From: an uncultured Coriobacteriaceae bacterium | GTDB taxonomy: Bacteria > Actinomycetota > Coriobacteriia > Coriobacteriales > QAMH01 | DNA: 10,214 nt | NCBI GenBank assembly: GCA_900556425.1 | Contig: USOR01000021.1 | Location: 1-10,214 of the forward strand | Direction of reading: 5' to 3' | Part shown: piece after piece, positions 1-5,707 of the stretch | Position numbering within the stretch: position 1 is the stretch's first letter | Layout: each line of letters opens with the position of its first letter | The notes under the pieces: generated by a model | Database searches by the model: none | Told to the model about the DNA's origin: nothing | What the model saw: only the letters and a program-made list of their open reading frames with translations | Position numbers and translations under genes: made by a program

Positions 1-284
1 CCGCCAATCAAGATGGCACCGCAAGCGCCCACGATGTTGCCCGTGCCGACCTGTGCGGCAACGGCCGTGGCAAGCGCCTGGAACGAGCTGATGCCGCTCT
101 TCTTCTTGCCACCGAAGAGATTGAACTCCCCGAAGACACGGCGCATGCCCTCGCCGAAGAAGCGTATCTGCACGAACTTCGTGCGGATGGTGAAGACGAG
201 GCCCATGGCCACGAGCAAGATGATGAGCACGTAGTTAGACAGATAGGTGTTGATGGTTACGACGATGTCGTATAGGACGTCCAT
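1..284 (-). CDS. Na+:alanine/glycine symporter (AGCS family), N-terminal part
   Basis: This is the first 94 codons of a minus-strand gene that continues past position 1. The product belongs to the alanine/glycine:cation symporter family (AlsT/DagA/AgcS type), which imports small neutral amino acids with Na+ across the cytoplasmic membrane. The peptide opens MDVLYDIVVTINTYLSNYV, with a first membrane helix at about residues 16-33. It then has the family's amphipathic stretch (TIRTKFVQIRFF, about 32-43) and the glycine-rich signature AQVGTGNIVGACGAI (about 77-91), which matches the GxGNIxGxAxAI motif. The start at 284 is supported by a strong Shine-Dalgarno GGGAGGG 8 nt upstream. A glycine riboswitch lies in the leader, which favours glycine (and/or alanine) as substrate. 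Family assignment is firm; exact substrate is inferred from the riboswitch. Confidence 0.93.
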   Translation of the reverse strand, partial: MDVLYDIVVTINTYLSNYVLIILLVAMGLVFTIRTKFVQIRFFGEGMRRVFGEFNLFGGKKKSGISSFQALATAVAAQVGTGNIVGACGAILIG

Positions 285-292
285 AAGAAAAA

Positions 293-299
293 CCCTCCC
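293..299 (-). promoter_or_regulatory. Shine-Dalgarno of the symporter gene, possible riboswitch target
   Basis: On the minus strand this reads GGGAGGG, ideally spaced (8 nt) from the ATG at 284. It can pair with CCUUCUC (complement of 324-330), using two G-U pairs. That pairing would hide the ribosome site, making it a plausible output of the glycine riboswitch. Confidence 0.75.
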
Positions 300-321
300 T
301 TGCACAATAAAACAGCGCTGC

Positions 322-330
322 CAGAGAAGG
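322..330 (-). promoter_or_regulatory. Putative switching strand of the glycine riboswitch
   Basis: The minus strand reads CCTTCTCTG. Its CTCTG part (322-326) repeats the 5' strand of P1 and can pair with the 3' P1 strand CAGAG (343-347). Its CCTTCTC part (324-330) can pair with the Shine-Dalgarno GGGAGGG (293-299). The two pairings share three bases and exclude each other. Formation of P1 on glycine binding would therefore free CCTTCTC to block the ribosome site. This is a structure drawn by hand, not folded. Confidence 0.5.
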
Positions 331-340
331 TCAAAAATGT

Positions 341-420
341 GCCTCTGTCCTTTTGCCTGAGAGTTTCGGCCCTTACGGACCTTGCACCTTCGGCACTCAT
401 TTAAGAGATTCTCCAGAGTT
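341..420 (-). ncRNA. Glycine riboswitch (single aptamer)
   Basis: Read on the minus strand from 420 to 341, the sequence carries the glycine aptamer consensus in order: CTCTGGAGAA at the 5' P1 side, then GTGCCGAAGGTGCAA, then GAAACTCTCAGGCAAAAG, then GACAGAG closing P1. P1 is formed by CTCTG (complement of 414-418) and CAGAG (complement of 343-347). Only one complete aptamer is visible; upstream sequence (about 421-445) shows no second conserved core, so this looks like a singlet rather than the tandem form. It lies about 60 nt upstream of the symporter start on the same strand, a well-known context for this RNA class. Recognition is confident because the conserved blocks are nearly complete. 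Confidence 0.95.
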
Positions 421-487
421 TTCTCCACTCCCGGTCTCGCGCCTGGGCGGGATTCCGGAAGCTTCGCAGAAAAAACACAGCGGCGAG

Positions 488-516
488 ATTATGGGGCAAG
501 ATCGTCGTCCGTGCAA
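488..516 (-). promoter_or_regulatory. Sigma70-type promoter for the riboswitch-symporter transcript
   Basis: The minus strand has CATAAT (488-493), five of six matches to TATAAT. Exactly 17 nt separate it from TTGCAC (511-516), a weaker -35. The predicted start is near 481, giving a leader of roughly 200 nt that contains the whole riboswitch. Placement fits; the -35 is poor. Confidence 0.5.
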
Positions 517-521
517 GGGGC

Positions 522-542
522 ATTTTGTCCATCGGACAAGAT
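522..542. repeat. Short inverted repeat beside the symporter promoter
   Basis: ATTTTGTCC (522-530) and GGACAAGAT (534-542) are inverted copies with a 3-nt spacer and one G-T mismatch. The repeat begins 5 nt upstream of the putative -35 of the minus-strand promoter. It could be an operator or a decayed member of the TGRGACA palindrome family seen elsewhere in the window, since ATTTTGTCC resembles the right arm of the element at 3190-3218. Confidence 0.4.
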
Positions 543-555
543 ACACGCCGTGGAA

Positions 556-594
556 CAGAATGAGACAGTTGCTCAGGGACGTTGTCTCATTCTG
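556..594. repeat. Palindromic repeat A (AATGAGACA family)
   Basis: CAGAATGAGACA (556-567) and TGTCTCATTCTG (583-594) form a perfect 12-bp inverted repeat around a 15-nt centre. It lies between two divergently transcribed genes, so it has no gene end to terminate. That argues for a dispersed repeat or an operator rather than a terminator. It shares AATGAGACA/TGTCTCATT with the palindrome at 5708-5744. Confidence 0.75.
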
Positions 595-662
595 CATTGA
601 GCCGTCCGGTCGTTTATCATGGGCGTGATACGCCACGAAGCCAGATGATGGGATGTCGTACG

Positions 663-1358
663 ATGAAGCTCTTGCTTGCCGAAGACGAGCGACGCATGGC
701 AGAGGCGCTCCTGGAACTGTTGCGCCAAGAGGGCTATGACGTCGACTGGTTTGCCAATGGCACCGAAGCACTACTGGCAGCCCAGGCAAACGTCTACGAT
801 GCCCTCATCCTCGACGTGATGCTTCCCGGATCCGACGGCTTTGCCATCACGAGCGCCCTGCGACGCGAGGGCATCTCCACCCCCATCCTCATGCTCACCG
901 CCCGTGGAGAGCTCGAGGACAAGGTGCAGGGGCTCGATAGCGGAGCCGATGACTACCTCACCAAGCCGTTTCTCACCGAGGAGCTGCTCGCGCGCCTGCG
1001 TGCCCTCGTGCGCCGCGGCAGCGGTTTGAATGACGACACGCAGCTTTCCGGCGGTGACATTGCCCTTGATGAAGCGACGCTCACCCTGCGCAACATCCAC
1101 ACCGGTGAGAGCGTGCGACTTGGCGACAAGGAGTTTCGCATCCTCGAGTACTTCCTGCGCAACCGCGGACGCATACTCACGCGCGACCAGCTCGCGCAAC
1201 GCGTCTGGGGCTACGACAGCGACGCAGAGTACAACAAGATCGAGGTCTACCTCACCTTCATAAGAAAGAAGCTCGCGTTCATCGGGTCGGCCTCGAAAAT
1301 CAAGGCCGTGCGTGGCGTGGGCTACGAGCTTCAGCTTCCGCCTGAGGTGCACTCATGA
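663..1358 (+). CDS. OmpR/PhoB-family response regulator
   Basis: A 231-residue DNA-binding response regulator of a two-component system. The receiver domain (about 2-115) has the acidic pair E7/D8, the phospho-acceptor D51 in LILDVMLPG, T79 in MLTARGE and K101 in TKPF, so all phosphorylation residues are present. A winged-helix trans_reg_C domain follows (about 133-227), ending in the typical IKAVRGVGYEL. The reading frame stays open upstream to an ATG at 582, but the receiver begins at MKLLLAEDE. The ATG at 663 has a weak GGGA about 10 nt upstream and was chosen because family members start there. It overlaps the kinase gene by 4 nt (ATGA), so the two are translationally coupled partners. 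It resembles PhoP/CssR/VanR-type regulators generally; the signal is unknown. Likely targets include the downstream VTC operon. Confidence 0.95.
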   Translation: MKLLLAEDERRMAEALLELLRQEGYDVDWFANGTEALLAAQANVYDALILDVMLPGSDGFAITSALRREGISTPILMLTARGELEDKVQGLDSGADDYLTKPFLTEELLARLRALVRRGSGLNDDTQLSGGDIALDEATLTLRNIHTGESVRLGDKEFRILEYFLRNRGRILTRDQLAQRVWGYDSDAEYNKIEVYLTFIRKKLAFIGSASKIKAVRGVGYELQLPPEVHS

Positions 1359-2614
1359 AGACGTCCTCGCTGTTCGCACAATCCCGTCGCCGCATCATCG
1401 CCGCCATCATGGCCGTACTCGTGACGCTCTTCGTCGCCACGCTCGCCGCCATCTACGCGTTCAGCTATGCCGAGGTCTATGATCGCAACACGCATATGCT
1501 CGAAAGCTACGCGGCAAATTACCAGGCTAACCGCCTTCCCTCCGGATTCGTACGACCTGATAATCTGCGGCAACGCCAATTTGAAAGCCCCTCCTCGGCA
1601 CCGTTTTACGCCGTGCTCTTCGATGCCAATGGACTAGTGGTATCCGTGGAAAGCATCAATGCAGACGGTTACACGGTTAGCGACCTCGTCGGCTTTGCCC
1701 ATAACGCGCTTGACAGGAACGAACGCAGTGGGCTCGAGGGTTCGCTCATGTTCGCCGTTGAGCGCACCGCAGGATATACGCTCGTCGCGTTCATGGATAA
1801 CACCCTCGTGACCGAGAGCATGGGGACGCTCTTTCGATACACGCTCATCGTGGGGCTCGTCATGCTCGTCCTGCTCTTCTTCGTGGCCCGTTGGCTTGCC
1901 GGACGCATCGTGCGGCCCATGCAGCGAGCCTACGAAGCGCAGCGTCGCTTCATCTCGGACGCGGGGCATGAGCTCAAGACGCCCGTCGCGGTGATGGAGG
2001 CAAACGCCGAGCTCCTCCAGCGCGAGGTGGGCGACAACCCCTGGCTTGCGAACATCCGCCATGAAAACGAGCAGATGGGCGTGCTCGTGACACAGCTTCT
2101 GGAGCTCGCTCGCACCGAAAGCAACGCGATGACGCGCGAGAAGGTGGACCTGAGCCACCTTGTCGAGGCCGAATGTCTCTCTCATGAGCCCGTCGCCTTC
2201 GAGCGTGACATGCAGCTCGAAGGCAAGATTTCGGACGGTGTCGAGGTCAAGGGCAACGCGCCCGAGCTCTCGCGCCTTGTCGCCATACTGCTCGACAATG
2301 CCATAAGCCATGGAGCGGCAAATACGACAGTGGAGCTATCGCTTGCTCACGCCGGAGCCAGCGCGCAGATCTCGGTAAGCAACGCGATAGAGCCCGAAGA
2401 CACCGAGCGCCTGAAAGACGCCAGGCTCTTCGAACGCTTCATGCGCGGTGATGAGGCCCGCACGAATGAGGCAACCGATAACGCAAGCTCGCATTACGGG
2501 CTCGGCCTCGCCATCGCGCAAAGCATCGTCAATGCACACGGCGGGACAATTGACGTCAACCTCAACGAGCAAGCTCCCTCCATCACCTTCACGGTACGTA
2601 TCCCCACGAAGTGA
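1355..2614 (+). CDS. Sensor histidine kinase, cognate of the upstream response regulator
   Basis: A 419-residue membrane kinase. Transmembrane helix 1 is at about 13-36 and helix 2 at about 160-180. They enclose an extracytoplasmic sensor region of about 120 residues that I do not recognise. The segment RIVRPMQRAYEAQ (184-196) is a short HAMP-like linker. The HisKA domain has the phosphorylatable H205 in SDAGHELKTP. The HATPase domain has an N-box LLDNAISHG (N315) and a G2-type GLGLAIAQSIVNAHGG (382-397). The expected DxGxG (G1) box is replaced by VSNAIEPED (341-349), a degenerate form that also occurs in some Gram-positive kinases, so activity is likely but worth testing. Its ATG lies in the regulator's stop (ATGA). 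It phosphorylates, and probably dephosphorylates, that regulator. No PAS domain is visible, unlike typical PhoR. Confidence 0.95.
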   Translation: MKTSSLFAQSRRRIIAAIMAVLVTLFVATLAAIYAFSYAEVYDRNTHMLESYAANYQANRLPSGFVRPDNLRQRQFESPSSAPFYAVLFDANGLVVSVESINADGYTVSDLVGFAHNALDRNERSGLEGSLMFAVERTAGYTLVAFMDNTLVTESMGTLFRYTLIVGLVMLVLLFFVARWLAGRIVRPMQRAYEAQRRFISDAGHELKTPVAVMEANAELLQREVGDNPWLANIRHENEQMGVLVTQLLELARTESNAMTREKVDLSHLVEAECLSHEPVAFERDMQLEGKISDGVEVKGNAPELSRLVAILLDNAISHGAANTTVELSLAHAGASAQISVSNAIEPEDTERLKDARLFERFMRGDEARTNEATDNASSHYGLGLAIAQSIVNAHGGTIDVNLNEQAPSITFTVRIPTK

Positions 2615-2626
2615 CGAAATCGCACG

Positions 2627-2658
2627 GTTCACGAGGGTTCAATCTTCGTTCAATCTTG
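2627..2658 (+). promoter_or_regulatory. Three phased GTTCA repeats, putative response-regulator box
   Basis: GTTCA occurs at 2627, 2637 and 2648, on the same strand and 10 and 11 nt apart. The last two copies extend to GTTCAATCTT. Phased direct repeats on one helix face are the standard binding pattern of OmpR/PhoB-type dimers. The GTTCA core with an 11-nt period resembles the PHO-box unit of Streptomyces PhoP. The core of the last repeat (to 2654) ends 10 nt before a possible -10 TATCAT, which is activator-dependent promoter geometry. The linked regulator at 663-1358 is the obvious candidate ligand, by inference. Confidence 0.65.
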
Positions 2659-2664
2659 CATCCC

Positions 2665-2670
2665 TATCAT
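2665..2670 (+). promoter_or_regulatory. Putative -10 of the VTC operon
   Basis: TATCAT (2665-2670) matches TATAAT at five of six positions. No good -35 lies 17 nt upstream; the GTTCA repeats occupy that place, as in activator-dependent class promoters. Predicted start is near 2677. Confidence 0.45.
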
Positions 2671-2671
2671 C

Positions 2672-2694
2672 TCCTCCCGAAGGCACGGGGAGGA
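2672..2694 (+). promoter_or_regulatory. Ribosome-site hairpin before the VTC gene
   Basis: TCCTCCC (2672-2678) and GGGAGGA (2688-2694) form a perfect 7-bp stem with a 9-nt loop. The right arm is the Shine-Dalgarno of the gene at 2702 (7-nt spacer). A transcript reading through from the kinase gene could hide its own ribosome site, while a transcript starting near 2677 would lack nearly all of the left arm. Confidence 0.45.
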
Positions 2695-2701
2695 AGACGC
2701 G

Positions 2702-3586
2702 ATGATAACGAGCACATTCAAGCGACGTGAGAAGAAGTACCTGATAGACGCAGCGCAAAGACAAGCAATCGAGGCGGCGGCCCGACGCTTCATGTCACCG
2801 GACGACTACGGACGCACGCTCATCACGAGCGTGTATCTCGACACGCCCGACCGTTCGATCATCGCGCGGTCACTGGAAAAGCCCGTGTACAAGGAGAAGC
2901 TGCGCATGCGAGCCTATGGAGAGAAGGATGGCACAGCCCTCGTCTTCCTATGCCAACACGGCCTTATCGCCGCGCGAGGCTTCTACGGTGACATGCTCCT
3001 CGCGATTCCCGTCTTCTTCGAACTCAAGAAGAAGTACAAGGGCATCGTCTACAAGCGACGCGTGCGCATGTCGCTCATGGGCGCATGGGCATTCGCGCAC
3101 GGCGCCTCCTACGAGGCGACGATGACGACGTATCCGCTTGCGTGTGTCAAGGGGTCTGACCCCCTGACACATCACCCCACGACTGCCAGTGGGACAAATG
3201 ACCTGTCCATTTGTCCCAGTTCGATCGACGTGCAGATTGCCCACGAGATAGAGGCGGCGCTCGGGCGCTACGACGGACTCGAGCCATCCGCGGCCATACT
3301 CTGCTGGCGTATCGCCTGGGCTCCCCAAGGCGAGGCTGCCGAACCGCGCATCACCTTCGATGACGAGCTTTGCTACGTCGACCTCGCGGCAGGTGATCCG
3401 GTCACCCATCCCATTCTCGAACCCATCACCTCAATCATGGAAATCAAGGCGAGCGTAGCGCTCCCCCAGTGGCTCACCGATACCCTGAGCTCGCTACACA
3501 TCTACCCCCAATCGTTTTCGAAATACGGCACGGCCGCCTGCATGTCCGCCGCGCGTCATGAGGAAAGGAAATCCGCTCATGCTTGA
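2702..3586 (+). CDS. VTC-domain protein, polyphosphate-polymerase-like
   Basis: A 294-residue cytosolic protein with the VTC catalytic fold, which in yeast Vtc4 polymerises polyphosphate from ATP inside a basic tunnel. Family landmarks are FKRREKKYLI (6-15), SVYLDTPDRSI (43-53), KEKLRMRAYG (64-73), VFFELKKKYKGIVYKRRV (104-121), RITFDDEL (216-223), IMEIK (245-249) and SFSKYGTA (271-278). These include the Lys/Arg and Glu residues expected to line the tunnel. Bacterial relatives typically sit next to DUF4956 genes, as here. Two oddities stand out. Residues about 74-103 are longer than I expect between the RAYG and FFELKKK motifs. Residues about 149-173 are encoded by two palindromic repeats inserted in frame. 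Whether the product is still active is unknown. A strong Shine-Dalgarno GGGGAGGA precedes the start. The 3' end overlaps the next gene by 8 nt. Confidence 0.88.
   Translation: MITSTFKRREKKYLIDAAQRQAIEAAARRFMSPDDYGRTLITSVYLDTPDRSIIARSLEKPVYKEKLRMRAYGEKDGTALVFLCQHGLIAARGFYGDMLLAIPVFFELKKKYKGIVYKRRVRMSLMGAWAFAHGASYEATMTTYPLACVKGSDPLTHHPTTASGTNDLSICPSSIDVQIAHEIEAALGRYDGLEPSAAILCWRIAWAPQGEAAEPRITFDDELCYVDLAAGDPVTHPILEPITSIMEIKASVALPQWLTDTLSSLHIYPQSFSKYGTAACMSAARHEERKSAHA
3144..3170. repeat. Palindromic repeat D inside the VTC gene
   Basis: GTGTCAAGGGGTC (3144-3156) and GACCCCCTGACAC (3158-3170) are inverted copies with a 1-nt centre and one mismatch. The central GGGGTCTGACCCC resembles the GGGGTCAGACCCC core seen in REP-like elements of many bacteria. 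It lies wholly within coding sequence and is read as VKGSDPLT, which does not look like VTC-domain sequence. Confidence 0.8.
3190..3218. repeat. Palindromic repeat B (TGGGACA type) inside the VTC gene
   Basis: TGGGACAAATG (3190-3200) and CATTTGTCCCA (3208-3218) form a perfect 11-bp inverted repeat with a 7-nt centre. It follows repeat D by 19 nt. The composite 3144-3218 is 75 bp, exactly 25 codons, with no stop in the gene's frame. Its TGGGACAAA arm is related to TGAGACAAA in the palindrome at 5708-5744. Confidence 0.82.
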
Positions 3587-4274
3587 TTCCGCTCTCACAT
3601 CCATTTACGCCAACTCGCAGTCGCTCGCGTCGCAGGTGACCTCGGGCGAGTTTCTCGTCTGCTGCCTCGCCTCCATCGCGCTCGGCATCGTCTGCGCACT
3701 CGTCTACATGTTTCGCCACGACCATAGCAAGAACTTCGTGGTGACGCTTGCGCTGCTCCCGCTCATCGTCCAGATGGTAATCACGCTGGTAAACGGTAAC
3801 CTGGGTGTAGGCATCGCCGTCATGGGCGTGTTCAATCTCGTACGATTTCGCTCGATCCCCGGCAGTGCCAAGGACATCGGAAGCGTGTTCCTCGCCATGG
3901 CCATCGGCCTTGCCACCGGCATGGGATTCATCATTCTCGCCATCGTGTTCACGGCAATCGTGGCGATCGTGAACGTCATCTATGTGATGACACCCTTTGG
4001 CAAACCGCACGAACCTGACAAGATGCTGCGCATCAGCATCCCCGAGGACCTCGAGTATAATGGTGTCTTCGAGGAAGCCCTCGGGCGGTACGCCACCGAA
4101 TACAAGCTCATGAACGTGCAGACGACGAACATGGGAAGCCTGTTCCAGCTCGAGTACATGCTACGTCTCAAGGAGCAAGGACTCGAGAAGGCGCTCATCG
4201 ACGAATTGCGTTGCCTCAACGGCAACCTGAAGATCTCCCTCGGCTACGCGCCCAAGACCCAGGAGGTGCTCTAG
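3579..4274 (+). CDS. DUF4956 membrane protein
   Basis: A 231-residue integral membrane protein of the DUF4956 family. Helices are at about 25-45, 52-71, 74-88 and 104-139 (the last stretch may be two helices). A cytosolic C-terminal domain (about 145-231) follows. The conserved block VRFRSIPGSAKDIGSVFLAMAIGLATGMG (88-116) is diagnostic. No biochemical role is established. Its constant pairing with VTC-domain genes suggests it is the membrane partner of the polymerase, for example a channel or anchor like the small membrane subunit Vtc1; that is inference. The start at 3579 is chosen over an in-frame ATG at 3558 because AAAGGA lies 9 nt upstream. It overlaps the VTC gene by 8 nt, so translation is probably coupled. 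Confidence 0.9.
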   Translation: MLDSALTSIYANSQSLASQVTSGEFLVCCLASIALGIVCALVYMFRHDHSKNFVVTLALLPLIVQMVITLVNGNLGVGIAVMGVFNLVRFRSIPGSAKDIGSVFLAMAIGLATGMGFIILAIVFTAIVAIVNVIYVMTPFGKPHEPDKMLRISIPEDLEYNGVFEEALGRYATEYKLMNVQTTNMGSLFQLEYMLRLKEQGLEKALIDELRCLNGNLKISLGYAPKTQEVL

Positions 4275-5702
4275 ATGAAAAAGGTAATCGCCGCCCTGAC
4301 GAGCATGGTGCTCGTCATCGCCCTCGCCGGATGCTCGGCATCCGGAACGGGCCAGAATCAGCAATCCGAAAGCCCGAGCGACAAGATGGCCAAAGAAGAG
4401 CTCCGCTTCACCGACCGTGATCTCGACCCCAGCTACGACGAGGCAAGCGCGACCAAAATCGTGCTTGACGGCTCGGGTGCCTCCGTCACGGGCGAAGGCG
4501 CCACAGCCGACGGGTCGACCGTCACCATATCGGCCGATGGAACCTATGTCGTCTCTGGCACGCTGGCCGATGGCCAGATCGTGGTGAGCCTGCCGGGTGA
4601 CGAAGACAAGGCGCAAATCGTGCTCGACGGCGTCACCATCCACAACGAGGACGGTCCCGCCATTCAGGTCGACCAGGCCGACAAGGTCTTCCTCACGCTT
4701 GCCGACGACTCGACCAACGCGCTTTCGGACGGAACGGACTACGCCCTTGCCGAGGGAGAGGACGAGCCGTACGCCGCACTGTATTCCAAGGATGACCTGA
4801 CCATCAACGGCTCGGGTGCGCTCCAGGTAACCGGCAACTATCGTCATGGCATCACTTCCAAGGACGACATGGTCATCACCGGCGGCACCATCAGCGTTAC
4901 GAGCGTCGAGGATGCCGTGCGCGGCAACGACGCCGTCGAGATTGGCGGAGGAAACATAACCGTGAACGCGGGAGATGACGCGTTTCACTCGGAATACCTG
5001 TTCTACATCGCGGACGGCACGGTAAACGTGGAAAGCTGCGTGGAGGGTTACGAAGCCGAGAAGATCCTCGTGCATGGCGGCGAGACCAGCATCGTGGCAA
5101 GTGATGACGGCGTAAACGCATCGGCCGCCGAGGATTCGACGACCACGGGCGACTCGTCGCAAGGGGCAGCGTCTCAGGACAATCAACCGCCCGCCATGCC
5201 CCAGGGTGAGGAGCCACCCCGGAACGGAACGACCCCACCCGATAGGCAAGGCGACAAGCCTCAAGATGGGACTGGCCCCGGCCGACAGGGAGGCGCCATG
5301 GCGATGCCCGGCGCAAGCGAGGAATGCCTCATCCAGATCAACGGCGGCACGCTTGTCGTGAACGCCGGCGGTGATGGCCTGGACTCCAATGGCTACATCG
5401 AGATCAACGGCGGAACCGTGTTCGTGAACGGCGCTTCGAACTCTGACGACAGTGGCCTGGACTACGAGTACGAGGCGACCGTCAACGGCGGCAACGTCAT
5501 CCTCATGGGTAGCGCCGCCATGGCCGAGGACTTCACCGGCGGCCTGCAAGCGCACCTCATGGAGCGCACGAGCGGAAGCGCAGGCTCGACCGTCGAGGTC
5601 ATGGACGCGTCTGGTGCCGTCATCGTCTCCTACGTCTCCCCCAAGGCCTTCCAAGCGGTGACTGCCTCGGCCCCGGGATGTGCGAGCATCATCGTACGAT
5701 GA
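4275..5702 (+). CDS. Cthe_2159-like carbohydrate-binding lipoprotein
   Basis: A 475-residue secreted lipoprotein. A signal peptide (MKKVIAALTS onward) ends in the lipobox LAGC with Cys20 as the lipidated residue. A short Ser/Gln/Asp linker leads into a parallel beta-helix of the Cthe_2159 carbohydrate-binding family, named after a Clostridium thermocellum protein that binds cellulose-like and acidic polysaccharides. Repeating coils carry xIxGGTxxV followed by acidic turns: VEDAVRGND (211-219), NAGDDAFHSE (231-240), VASDDGVNA (274-282), NAGGDGLDSNG (363-373) and SNSDDSGLDYE (388-398), probable calcium-binding turns. Residues about 285-345 form a Pro/Gln/Gly-rich disordered loop between two coils. 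AGGAGGTG precedes the start by 6 nt, and the start immediately follows the DUF4956 stop. It probably sits on the outer face of the membrane and binds a polymer. It is the last gene of the operon. Confidence 0.9.
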   Translation: MKKVIAALTSMVLVIALAGCSASGTGQNQQSESPSDKMAKEELRFTDRDLDPSYDEASATKIVLDGSGASVTGEGATADGSTVTISADGTYVVSGTLADGQIVVSLPGDEDKAQIVLDGVTIHNEDGPAIQVDQADKVFLTLADDSTNALSDGTDYALAEGEDEPYAALYSKDDLTINGSGALQVTGNYRHGITSKDDMVITGGTISVTSVEDAVRGNDAVEIGGGNITVNAGDDAFHSEYLFYIADGTVNVESCVEGYEAEKILVHGGETSIVASDDGVNASAAEDSTTTGDSSQGAASQDNQPPAMPQGEEPPRNGTTPPDRQGDKPQDGTGPGRQGGAMAMPGASEECLIQINGGTLVVNAGGDGLDSNGYIEINGGTVFVNGASNSDDSGLDYEYEATVNGGNVILMGSAAMAEDFTGGLQAHLMERTSGSAGSTVEVMDASGAVIVSYVSPKAFQAVTASAPGCASIIVR

Positions 5703-5707
5703 GAGGA

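Noticed and set aside
421..445. Possible second glycine aptamer upstream of the riboswitch
   Set aside because: No CCGAAGG or GGCAAAAG core is present; at most a vestigial helix.
622..634. GGCGT-GAT-ACGCC short palindrome upstream of the regulator gene
   Set aside because: Five-base arms are too short to separate from chance in GC-rich DNA; no promoter spacing supports it as an operator.
582..662. Upstream extension of the response regulator
   Set aside because: The extra 27 residues match no receiver sequence and the frame would start inside palindrome A.
3451..3463. GAGCG-TAG-CGCTC inverted repeat within the VTC gene
   Set aside because: Short, and the encoded residues (ASVALP) fit the conserved region after MEIK, so no insertion is indicated.
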